Of a stretch of 64,000 nt of DNA, positions 12,030 through 22,660 are shown in pieces (the stretch's first letter is position 1; the number at the start of each line of letters is the position of its first letter). Source of the stretch: Glandiceps talaboti (lineage: Eukaryota; Hemichordata; Enteropneusta; Spengelidae); contig NC_135553.1 in NCBI RefSeq assembly GCF_964340395.1, positions 16,142,001-16,206,000 of the forward strand. Direction: 5' to 3'. Made by a program: the position numbers and the translations under genes. The notes beneath the pieces are model-generated. The model worked only from the letters and a program-made list of their open reading frames with translations, was not told where the DNA came from and made no database searches.

Positions 12030-15000
12030 TGTATATGGTAATATACTAGCGTAGGACCTGTAATTTATGTGATTAAAAAGTGACCTTTTGGTGAAAAATG
12101 TAAATACAAAAACGTCTGGCCAGATTAATTTAGATAGGTGTTTTATTTTTTTTCTTGACACTATTCTTGAGTTTCACTCTCAGACTCACTACAGTCTGAA
12201 GATGTGAGGCAAGACTTGTCTTTCTTTCTATCTAAAACCAGTGAAATTAAACTATTTCCCTCCTCAGCATCATCAAATGCATCTATCTGTACTAAATATT
12301 GTAAAGCATTTAGATGTCTGCGTGGTGTTAAGTGTTTTTTCATCAGTGACTTTGCACTAAAGCAATGGAGAGGTATATGAATACTCTAGTCAATATACAT
12401 CGTTGGGACCAGAGATGGTACGAATTCCACAACCTGTACCAGACCCGGACAGTCCAATGCACTATCTTCCAGTTCATAAGTGTCCAACTGTTGACAGTGA
12501 AGGAAAGCAGAGAGAGGCAGATGACTGGCAACCCAGGTCAAATATCACAAGGAAATTCAGAAAGGGTGAATTGACAACCAAATAACAGGTGGAAGAATTT
12601 TCAAAATTATTTTATGTTGATTGCAAACATATTGAAGCATATGTTCAACACCTGCAAAACCTAAAGAATGTTCAAGAAATGAGAATGCGTACAAGGTTAA
12701 GTCAGAAAAAGAAGAAGAAAATCAAGCCGTACCAGGACTATAATTGGCTTGACTTAGTTGTGCATGGAAAGTTAAGCTCTCTTCAGGTTGCTGAATTAGA
12801 CAAGTACTTGAAATATCAGCAACTAAACATACATGGTAGGAAGGATGACAAGTTGAAAGCTGTTACATGTGATGTGTTAAGAAGAACTTCAAGAGAGCAA
12901 CAGAAGTCAGTGATTGAAAAGAACACAGGTGATGAAAGTGAAGAGAAAGTGTGTGACAGTGAAGAAGGAGATATTGTTTTAGAAGAAATTCGTAGTGATA
13001 GTGACACCGATACATCAAGTACTAGTGACAGTGACAGTGAGAGTGACAGCGAATAAAATGAGTCTAGCCATCAAAAAGACCAGGATGGTTCCCTTATTGT
13101 TCAAACTAGATCAGGTAGACTGGCTGGATCATGGAAACTTGCCTTTATATAAATTCAAGATTATGAATAAAGGGATTGTATTGCAAAAGGCTATTCATCA
13201 TTGACACTGCACTTCAAGCTTAATGTGAATGGTTTAGAAAACTGTGTGTAATACTCATCTGATCACTGTACAGTGTATTGAATACAATTCTGAATTTGCT
13301 GTCCCCATCATGAAGACACAAATGCCTGACACTATAGGTTTAAATATGTATGGTTTTGGAACTGAAAGCATATTGATTACATCTAAGTATTCCACAACAT
13401 TCTGAATTTCTTTGCACTTTCATGAAGTCACAAATGTCTTACATTTACAAGTGTATTGGTAATGCATTTGGTGTAGGAAAGTGAAAGCTATATTTGTCAG
13501 ACCTCAGTGTGCATAAAATCCTTAGTTTGCTAGCACTTCATGACATCACAAATGTCTGACATTAGATAGTTATTGTATTATGAGTATAAATAGATATTTG
13601 AATACACTATGTAGGTGATGTGATGTCCTTAGATACTCCCCACAAATGTCCCCACTACAGTTTTTCACAAATCACGCATGTGAATGTGTGTTTACTCTGT
13701 GTCTGTGTTTCTGTGTATGTATCAGTGAATGACAGTTAAAACCACCACATCAAATGCCTTGGTATTAAGTGATGACTACTTATGGTGTCTAGTTGGGAAA
13801 TAAACAAGATTATACCACATGTGTATGATTACATGTATAGTCAAAATGTTGTTGTTGTTTTTTCTAAAAAACTTCCTCTACAACTACTAAGTTGTTTGGG
13901 CTGAAATAGTAACATAATAGTAGTACCAAAAGAAATATTACAGTTGTGCTACAGTAACAAAGAAATTTGTACTCTTTTTAGTTATTGTAGGGGCAGGATT
14001 TTGTGCACTTTTTTTCTCTTTTTTTTTGGGGGGGGGGGGCCATGAAATTTTTATACTTTTGAAAGGGGGGGGGGCTGTGAAATTTTGGTCACAGTGGATG
14101 GGGGGGGGGGGCAGGAAAAAAACCAAGTCAGAGATAATTTCTCCCCAGGCCCACCCCCTGCCGTAAATTCTGTCCGGTCCCTTAGTCGTAAGTTTCGCTC
14201 AACTTTGAAGCTGAAAACATTATTGTTACATTGTATTTGTAACGTTGTCAATGATATTTAGATAGACACGTGAATTACAGTATTTCGTACAGCAAAACTA
14301 CATTGCACATTAGGTATATAACCTACCCATAGGCTGTTATCTTAAGGTGAGATACTCGTTCTGCCAGTTTTCTAAGTTGCCTCGTCTTAGTTGGAACACC
14401 TCTTGTCAATATCAACCCAACATCACGTAGAGTTTCTAAAAATTGCAGTAGGATTCGATCATCGTTCAAGAGATCTTGAAAGTTGAACGTTGGCAGCGAT
14501 TTTATCAGATCGGATCCCCAAAACTTTGTATTTCTTCGCGGATGTTTCTCGCTGAACTCTACACTTCGCAAAAATTCAGCCGTAAAATTTGTTTCATGGC
14601 CGTCCGGCCAACAAATCGTTACAGTCTCAAAATTTTCAGACAGTGTAACACCGGATGGCACGATGTCTAAATCTAAGTTGTTCATTCTAAAAATGCGTTG
14701 TTTTATACCAGCATGAAAGCATAATGGACATGCGCAGTTTTCTCTGAGCCAAACATACGGATACTCGTATGAATGTCCATCACCCCATTGAAGTTTAAGT
14801 TCCTTCTGTGAATCACATCTTTCCACTTCCTTAAAGATGGGTTTCAATGGAACGCCATGTTGTGTTGTGTGTGTTATCTTTCGCTGGCAAATCGGCATTA
14901 TGGAAGAGTGTGAGGTAGTATTACGCCACCATGCAGGGGTTATACCACGGACACTCGTTTGTCGACCCTTCCAGATAATAGATGTGAAATGTCGTCTGCT

Positions 15001-15093
15001 GGCTGTTGCATTGCCATCAAGTGCTGTTACAGAGGATCTGAGAAGAGGGTGTCCGCTGAAGCTTGAAGTTACACGGGAAATATGTCTAGCCAT
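6445..15093 (-). CDS. BBOX1: Gamma-butyrobetaine dioxygenase-like, copy 2 (complete, 5 exons, 469 aa)
   Basis: Same enzyme family as copy 1: last step of carnitine biosynthesis. Exons: 14327-15093, 11243-11348, 9649-9848, 7551-7717, 6445-6614; lengths 767, 106, 200, 167 and 170 keep one frame of 469 codons plus stop. Zinc ligands are in RENCACPLC and WPDGH; the iron triad is HTD (exon 2) plus the His of TLHGRTEF (exon 5); the 2-oxoglutarate Arg is in [12 protein letters not shown]. The protein is about 80 residues longer than the 387-aa human enzyme, mostly from a basic N-terminal leader that resembles a mitochondrial presequence. I chose ATG 15093 (MARHISRV) over an upstream ATG because copy 1 starts at the same place. 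At the position of human cage residue Tyr194 this copy has Phe (LAFTG) where copy 1 has Tyr (VAYTG). Introns 1 and 2 carry transposon insertions. Confidence 0.93.
6840..7260. repeat. Degenerate TGATG/TGATA minisatellite in BBOX copy 2 intron 4
   Basis: Many imperfect 5-base units (GATGT, GATAT, GATGA) cluster in two blocks, about 6840-6905 and 7095-7240, inside the last intron. Looks like decayed simple-sequence expansion; no function inferred. Confidence 0.6.
7990..8847. repeat. Pearl-like repeat: about 150-bp tandem units followed by a microsatellite
   Basis: Four diverged units of about 130-150 bp, each with ATTATGCAAATGA, a GGACA..TGTGCTTTGT block and ATTGCCTAATTACC, lead into (CA)n, (TGCG)n, (CATA)n and (CAGA)n up to 8847. 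The same unit and order recur at 9.9-10.9 kb and 18.8-19.3 kb. Tandem core units plus an ACAG/ACGG microsatellite is the layout of pearl elements, non-autonomous relatives of Helentrons described in bivalves. This copy is old and its ends are unclear. It lies in intron 3 of BBOX copy 2. Confidence 0.55.
8565..8847. repeat. Compound microsatellite (CA)n(TGCG)n(CATA)n(CAGA)n
   Basis: Long tetranucleotide tracts, mostly CATA (about 8628-8790, broken by TATTATA) then CAGA (about 8793-8846). They form the microsatellite part of the pearl-like repeat on their left. Open frames across them are artefacts of tetranucleotide periodicity. Confidence 0.9.
8918..9290 (-). mobile_element. tRNA-derived SINE in BBOX copy 2 intron 3
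   Basis: On the minus strand a tRNA-like head has an A box (TGGCTAGCGTG, 9260-9250) and a B box (GGTTCGAGCCCC, 9224-9213) about 26 bases apart, as in RNA polymerase III promoters. The body runs left to a conserved tail around AAAGCGCTTTGAGCACGG (near 8970) and ends in a (TTA)n tract at about 8918-8935. A diverged relative lies at 37.5-37.8 kb and a tail-only fragment at 37.03-37.09 kb. Not a functional tRNA gene: no closed cloverleaf. Confidence 0.8.
9880..10876. mobile_element. Pearl-like / non-autonomous Helentron-type element in BBOX copy 2 intron 2
   Basis: Starts near CTGAGTGCCTCCCGTAAGGG (CCTCCCGTAAGGG at 9896) and ends in a palindromic hairpin TACCTCCCGTA..TTACGGGAGGTA (about 10849-10872). 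Inside are about five tandem units of roughly 145 bp, each with CTTAAGATATAGCCTAATTA and AATTATTCATTAACACT, then (CAGA)n at 10790-10835. The homologous intron of copy 1 (669-1047) lacks it, so insertion followed the gene duplication. The same left and right ends occur near 17150 and 19337. Confidence 0.7.
11820..12028. repeat. (CA)n, (CATA)n and long (TA)n microsatellites inside the TIR transposon
   Basis: (CA)n with an internal TTTA break at 11820-11867, CATA repeats to 11887, then uninterrupted (TA)n at about 11941-12028. Open frames spelling YIYIYI on either strand are simply this tract. Confidence 0.9.
12161..12343 (-). pseudogene. Transposon-internal ORF fragment, unknown protein
   Basis: A 60-codon minus-strand frame ending in an acidic Ser/Glu tail (SESESETQE); the frame stays open slightly upstream of its ATG. 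Its basic [11 protein letters not shown] start and acidic end look like the C-terminus of a larger protein. It lies inside the TIR transposon, opposite in strand to the ORF at 12403. No family recognised. Confidence 0.35.
12403..13056 (+). pseudogene. Transposon-encoded protein remnant with SAP-like module
   Basis: One frame runs from about 12403 to the stop at 13056 with a single in-frame TAA at 12583. The second part has a Lys-rich linker, then [20 protein letters not shown] and a following [19 protein letters not shown] helix pair that resembles the SAP-type DNA-binding helix-loop-helix found at the end of transposon-linked proteins in invertebrate genomes. The C-terminus is a low-complexity Asp/Ser/Glu tail. 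It lies wholly inside the TIR element and so is likely its cargo or accessory gene. The function is inferred from shape only. Confidence 0.5.
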
Positions 15094-15311
15094 GACGGAA
15101 ATTTCCTGCAAGATATACAGGTGGTATATTTATCATAATACGATCACGAACATATGAGCACCAAAAGCAAAACATGTGTGTCACATTTCCCTTGTTATGA
15201 ATTACATGTAAACAAATCTAAAAAAATCTATTTAAAAAATTGGCCGTACTTAAATACCACAAACTGTCTGTAATATGAAATAACTAGCTTGACTTTGATC
15301 ATTAACCACGA

Positions 15312-15330
15312 AGGTCAAGGTCAAAGGTCA
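15312..15330. promoter_or_regulatory. Triple AGGTCA array (DR0 + DR1) upstream of BBOX copy 2
   Basis: AGGTCAAGGTCAAAGGTCA holds three perfect nuclear-receptor half-sites; the last two form a perfect DR1 at 15318-15330, about 225 bases upstream of the copy 2 start codon. DR1 is the classical PPAR/RXR and HNF4 site, and mammalian Bbox1 responds to PPAR-alpha. Caution: similar GGTCAAGGTC strings occur in interspersed repeats at 23.6 and 50.3 kb, so the array may be repeat-derived. Confidence 0.4.
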
Positions 15331-15423
15331 GGGTCTCAGAAGAAAGGTTTCACCTGATAAAGAAAGCAGTGACTGGCCCCTCACTGTGAAAGTGTTAATT
15401 GTCAGGTCTGTGTACTGTGGTCA

Positions 15424-16312
<889 letters not shown>

Positions 16313-16315
16313 ACT

Positions 16316-16423
<108 letters not shown>

Positions 16424-17139
16424 TTTGCATCTCTTTTGTATCAGGTTTACTAAGCATGTTGAGAGCAGCACTAACAGAAAATTAAGACACACAAGTTAGT
16501 ACATGTTTCAGTGAATTGGTAGTTCTATACAGATCAGACCAAACAAAAAAGAAACCTATTTGTGTGGTTCTAATTACGCTCCATTTTAGAATAAGTGGGC
16601 TAGGTAGATTTTATATATAAGTTAATGAGAAAAGGTGGCTTGGTTACTTTGCTACTTTCGATTCTCCACTACAAATTTTGTTTCGTATGGCCAGTATAGC
16701 TGGTCACACTCGTCAGGTGGGTGAATGCGAAGTGGCCATGCATATTGAATTTGGATAGGTTTTAATGTACATTTAATTTTCACTGTGAAATATCTTATTT
16801 CCGACGTCGACTAGATAAGCAATCAACAGCCTACTTCAGCTTAAAATTGATTAATAATACTGCAGGCTATTAAACTCAGATGTCAGACTTTCTGAATAGA
16901 AACACACCCACGTTCATCTAGCGTCTGTACCCTATATCTAAGCTAGTCTCTTAATTAACAGCGTTACTCTCCTAACCGTTCAACGGCCAAATTCAGTGAA
17001 ACTGATAAAAAAAAAAGGTGAAGACAAAAATCAATATAGATAACACACAATTAACCATCGCTTACAAAGTATCTGTTCCTTACTTGGTTAATGATGTAAA
17101 CAGTCTGTAAGTAGCATGCGTACAACTATTACAATAAAC

Positions 17140-17215
17140 ACCAGATGTAAACTGAGCGCCTCCCGTAAGGGAAGCACCAATTATTAAAATAAAACTAAAA
17201 AAAAAAGTGGTATAA
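17140..17215. mobile_element. Left-end fragment of the pearl-like element family
   Basis: ACCAGATGTAAACTGAGCGCC followed by TCCCGTAAGGG and CACCAATTATTAAAATAA matches the left end of the element at 9880. Whether it pairs with the right end at 19337 to make one 2.2-kb element is not certain. Confidence 0.5.
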
Positions 17216-18596
17216 AGAAATTTGTATTGCTGATGAGAACTATGAAATTGGTATACACCATGATAATTTTTATTTCTGAACGATGTATACCGTACTACAT
17301 TTGTATATGTGTGAATGTTCGAAGAGCATGAAGTGAACTGTAAGTTCACGTAATGTGTTCGATCCTGTAACGAAGCTGAAAAAAAGTGGTTTCAGTTTGA
17401 ATTGAGTTATTGAAATGGTGACATGGGTCTTGTGATGTGGTGTATTTATTAATTGCTTCAGTTGTGAAGGAAGATGCTTCTCCGGAATGGCCATGCTATT
17501 GATGGAGACCTTGTGTAATGAAGTCTATTAATAAGTAACCAATGTCGTGTATAAGTAATGTCTAATGATAATATTTCGTAGTTTCTAAACTCAATATATA
17601 TATTTGTTTCCTCAAATGGGTGATATATTTACACTTCCTCAAATGGGTGGTATATGAATACATTTTCCTTTCAATGCCCTTTTTCCTTTCAATGCCCAAA
17701 AATGATCTAGTATTTTATCCTGTAAAAGAAAATAGAAAAGAAAAATTAATATGTTGGAGCTTGGGAAAGGTTGAGAGAGACAGTCAATATCACTATATAC
17801 AACTACTACTTTGTTGACTGTAAACTTCAAATTATGATATCTAGAAAGTGAGTAAATATACCTTCAGAACTGACACGTTACAACTGAATTTCTTTGTTTA
17901 TTGCAAATGGGAATATGAATGGGTCAGTACACAGAGTTTATACATGCTCAAATAGTGTTTAGACACCAGTATAAAGTCTACATTTTCTAAAAAAACAATA
18001 AACAAAATGACAAATGGATGAATACCTATTTGTCATTAATATATAAGTATTTCTGATATTGATAGTGGAATTGATTTGGAAATGATACTGCCATTATAGG
18101 ATTGATTTTTAACTAAACCACTCTTTTATGTTATGTTATGTTGTTGTTGTCATCATCATCATTGTTGTTGTGTAATATTTTATTGTTGTCATTGTTTTTG
18201 GAATCACTAACAAGATCTATAAAAAGTTACTAATCTAGTACTGAACAACCAAGTGTAACCTTGGTCAACTTATATCCACATAATGAAGCACATTATTTTT
18301 GTGATAAATCCAAAACCCTACAAACTACTACAAATTACAATACGTGTATATACTGTCAACATGATCGTGTCATGGACGCCATCTTGCCATATTACACTCA
18401 TGTCATGGTTTGCTACGTTCAGCCGAGTCTTCATTGCATTCTCTCACGGAATTGAACTTCGTAAAGGTATAACTCAATTGAAATGTAGACACTAGAGCCA
18501 AAGGGAAGATCTAAAAAATATGTAGTATTTGTATACTCACCAAACGTTTCGGATTTGGTCTGCTCGATCCGCTAATTTGGGCAGACGAGAACGGCG

Positions 18597-18731
18597 AGTA
18601 TAAAGTTGGCGTCAGATTCAGATTCAGATTCAGATAGCGTCATATTGAGCGTCTTATTAAGCACCTGATGCTGGATATGGCGCTGAATATGACGCTAGCT
18701 GAATCTGAATATGAAGCCAACTTTATATTCG
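18597..18731. mobile_element. Small palindromic MITE
   Basis: About 130 bp, with inverted ends GTATAAAGTTGGC / GCCAACTTTATAT and internal inverted TAGCGTCATATT / AATATGACGCTA. Left arm has a (CAGATT)n expansion. No coding capacity. Confidence 0.65.
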
Positions 18732-18829
18732 TCAGACTGGACGCAACATCATAAAACCATTGACAGTGACCGGCCGCTGAGGGCAGCCTTCCGAGTTTAC
18801 TCAAATTAATATAGCGTAATTATATTATA

Positions 18830-19337
<508 letters not shown>

Positions 19338-19361
19338 AAATGGTAGACTTAGTAGAATTAT

Positions 19362-19690
19362 GTATAGTTTTACCTTCTCCACTTGTCATTTCACACGTCG
19401 CGTCGTACGTCGATCTAGCCAGACTTCTACTCCTACACCTGACTGCAAAAGCAAGGCTGGGTTCTATATATATCAACGTAACATGACTTAGCTGAGCAAT
19501 GCCATGCATATATACTTCATATAATATGTATAATATCCTCCTCTGAACAGGTACTATAGTACCAAGTTTGAACTTAATTCAAATATGATCCTGTATCAGT
19601 GATGATCTATCCAAATTTGACAAAGTTGTACCGAGTATGCGCATGTCCAGCAGGGTCGAGAGTGGCGCAGCACTATAAGTGATCATGCAC
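19362..19690. repeat. Local segmental duplication, copy 1
   Basis: Shares TTTTACCTTCTCCACTTG, CACGTCGCGTCGTACGT, TGGGTTCTATAT, ATATCCTCCTCTGAACAG and TATGCGCATG with 22237-22660 in the same order and strand. This copy lacks about 100 bases present in the other (around 22310-22440). Purpose unknown; the shared GCGCATG core resembles NRF-1 sites. Confidence 0.7.
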
Positions 19691-19717
19691 GTATTAGGGA
19701 ATACGGGGAATATATGT

Positions 19718-20501
19718 AACAGATACAATCCGACCAATATGCGTCGAGCGGTAGCGAGGCGCATATTGGTCGGATTGTATCTGTTTTGTACACCGGCTAA
19801 TTTCCTTTGTTGTGTATTGAGTTTCGAAATCCAATATACTCCGGAGATAACTCATACACTGCTATCATACCACCACAACAATAATAATAACAGTGTCTGC
19901 GCCATCGTGCATGTCTGCATATCTTCCGGGCTATGTATACACTCTAGCTAATACACATACACAAACAAAATTAGACACTCACTTCACATTACAAGTTCTC
20001 AAATACAGTGTCTGCTGTACTGTGCATTATCTCAGAGGATATTTTTGACATTGGAGTCAGAATTACATACATCAATGAAGTTGGATACTCTCCGCACTCT
20101 CCATGTTCATAAATGTAAACTGAGCGAAACATCGCTTTCGACAAGACATGCTTAGCTACTGAAAGGTTCAGACACACAAGCTATTGACGTTTATTTCGTT
20201 GGGCTTTCGCCACCATCGATCATTCATTTTGACAGCTCTTTCTGGTTGATAACAAACTCGCATTACAAACTTCTTCCTGTTGGAGTATATTGCGCACACA
20301 GTCAAATATACTCCGGATGTTGACTTTTTATTACCATGTCTGTCTAATATACTCTGGGTATGGACTTTTCATTACCCGGATGGTATTTCTCATATTCTCA
20401 GCTCCCTGGATTTTGAAGCGGGGAGTTTGAGGACACCTGATTGGCTGATCGCCCGATTAGTCACTGTCGCTTGACAAGTAACGCCCACGCCGGTGTACAA
20501 A
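19718..20501 (-). mobile_element. MITE-hairpin unit, copy B (inverted)
   Basis: Reverse complement of the unit at 15521-16312, very similar by eye throughout: 68-bp palindrome at 19718-19785, then the 717-bp TIR element 19785-20501. It is not flanked by (TA)n. With copy A it makes inverted arms of about 790 bp around a 3.4-kb spacer. Confidence 0.8.
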
Positions 20502-20728
20502 TACTGTTAGGGGCATAGTCTCACTCGCTTGGCTAATTCGAGGTACGGAGATCGTAAGCTGGACATACACTGGATGAACTCACACACAGTCAGGGTATAA
20601 AGTGGTTTAATAATTCAGGATGGTGACACCTTAACGGCCCTAACTAATCAAAGCTCAGCTTGGCGAAAGTCCAACCACAAGGGCTTGATATTGGCCATAT
20701 TGTTATATTACAATACTTTTGACCCGCA

Positions 20729-22020
20729 TGACCCGTCGACAGCATATTTTAACCCACTTACTCGTACTCGCTGATGTCGCCTTTTGAACGGCCCATTTAG
20801 CAACAAAGTAAACATATTTATCTCGAATAAATATACTAGCTATTAGATTACCCATATTATCAGCAATAAAATTGTAAAGAATTAAGGAAATTTCGTGAGT
20901 TTCGTGTTGTCACTTATATGACTTCAGCAACTCGTCTGGAAGAAAACTTGTATGGTTTCCCTTGTTGCGATATCACTTCATACAACAAGCCTATTTAATA
21001 TTCATTAGAAGAATTTTGTACGAATCATGGTATTCCAAGTATACAGTTTAGGAAACCAACAAATCAAATATCGCGATGTGTTCATGATATTATATATGAT
21101 TGGACAATATTGACGTCGACATGCGGCAATCAAGGTCGTGACCCCAGCACATGGTTATGAGAGAAAGCCTGCAACTAGATACTTAGCGGCCACGTCCGGT
21201 CCAATTTCTCAGTGTTTGTTTTGATGTTAGAGACGTTATTTCTGTACGACTTGAAGAATTTTACAATATATCTGATAAATATGGATTATATCAACACGTG
21301 GATAAATTTAACCCGACACGAATGTGCTCTCCCGAGTCAATACGTACACATACACTGCTTCAGCTTTGATCGGCGGAAGGCTATCCTACGTATACCGCCG
21401 CGGCCGCGGTGACTGCACAAAACTTGACAACACTACCCACCTACCGATAATCAAATATATAATAATCACCTGTATACCGTGATAAAAACAAGCAATAATT
21501 CGAGTCCCCAACAAGTCGATGAGACCTACTTCTGTTCAGTCCGATCCGAATGCGAGTTTCTGAGGTTTTACATGGGTCTCAGACTCGGACTAGAGTATTC
21601 CGCCCTAGACAGCCCTGGCCTAAAATAATATATGTAAACTTGCGTTCACAAGCCAAACATGTGACAATACAAGACCACAACGAAAACTGTGAAACATTTA
21701 CAGGTCACTCTCATTTTATATATGGAAAACAAAATTAGATCGGTCACAGTTCCATTTACATGATGCAATGACTCGGAGCGTGCTTCCATATGCTCGGAGC
21801 AAATCGAATAAATTAGTGTATTATGGGACCAACAATTACAAATATATTGTGGCACTGCATGTCCTGATACACCTTCTTGAAGTTTCCCCTTGGTATTCTA
21901 ATAGCTAGTATATTTATTCGAGAGGAAATATGTTTACTTTGTTGTTAAATGCGCCGTTCAAAAGGCGACGCGAGTACGATTGGGCTAAAATATGCCGTCC
22001 TCGGGATGCCGTCAACGCGT
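20729..22020. mobile_element. 1.3-kb DNA element with about 120-bp terminal inverted repeats
   Basis: Left end 20729-20850 and right end 21895-22020 are inverted copies: GCCTTTTGAACGGC / GCCGTTCAAAAGGC, AGCATATTTTAACCC / GGGCTAAAATATGCC and GTATATTTATTCGAG blocks. The interior has no recognised transposase. A short frame at 21230-21375 (KYGLYQHVDKFNPTRM) faintly recalls a non-LTR endonuclease end but is too short to call. Non-autonomous, family unknown. Confidence 0.65.
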
Positions 22021-22236
22021 CACGACGATATCGTATTGTCGGCAAATAATAAAAATCAGATAAATAAAAGTCAATGAATGTGAAACACGCCACATTACAA
22101 GTGTTTATGTATATCTAGTCTAGCCGTTCAGACGCTTTCTTAAAGTTTTAAAACCAGTATACATTTCACAAACATGTCGTCTAGCAAAATACCAATAGTG
22201 AATGTGAGCATTTTGAATCACCTTTAACATAGTTTT

Positions 22237-22660
22237 ACCTTCTCCACTTGCCATTTCACACGTCACGTCGCGTCGTACGTCTAGCCAGACTTCTACCCCT
22301 ACACCCGATATGCATATGTATTATACTTGTATAAGGTTTGCGCCGTTACATTATGTAGTAATGCACTGTTTACAACGAAGCTTGGTGACTGTACAAGCAA
22401 CAATGGCCCGGGGGAAAATGATAGCTATGAAAATGAGACATTGACTGTAGAGACAAGAATAGAAAATGCTGGGTTCTATATCAACATGACTTACCTGAGC
22501 AATATCATGTATATATATGTACAATATCCTCCTCTGAACAGGTACCAACTTAATTCATATACGATCCTTATCTGTCCAAGTCCGGGATCCAAGTTTGACA
22601 AAGTTGTACTGAGTATGCGCATGCCCAGCACGGTCGAGAGTGGCGCAGTACCAGTAGACT
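22237..22660. repeat. Local segmental duplication, copy 2
   Basis: Longer partner of 19362-19690. Contains the extra GTTTGCGCCGTTACATTATG..GAAAATGAGACATTGACTG block. Ends around CGGTCGAGAGTGGCGCAG, shared by both copies. No coding support. Confidence 0.7.

Larger units (their letters stand above)
11479..14181. mobile_element. 2.7-kb TIR DNA transposon with TTA target duplication (PIF/Harbinger-like candidate)
   Basis: Both ends carry nearly identical inverted repeats of about 47 bp starting GGGACCGGACAGAATTTACG, followed by G-runs and GGCCTGGGGAGAAATT. Flanking TTA at 11476-11478 and 14182-14184 is the target duplication. The matching site in BBOX copy 1 intron 1 (ATA at 1363-1365) is empty, with intron sequence alignable on both sides, which fixes the boundaries. 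A TTA target and GGG- termini fit PIF/Harbinger, but I recognise no Harbinger transposase inside. Contents: two decayed ORFs (12.16-13.06 kb), a (CA)n(CATA)n tract and a (TA)44 tract. Subterminal GGGGGGCCATGAAA-type repeats occur at both ends. Confidence 0.8.

Noticed and set aside
15312-15330. Reading every GGTCA cluster (23274, 43947, 50100) as a regulatory element
   Set aside because: These lie in interspersed repeats or far from promoters; only the site near the BBOX copy 2 start, and a weaker one upstream of copy 1, were kept.
21230-21375. Peptide resembling a non-LTR endonuclease end (KYGLYQHV...)
   Set aside because: Match is a dozen residues only and the frame ends soon after; too weak to list as a retrotransposon.
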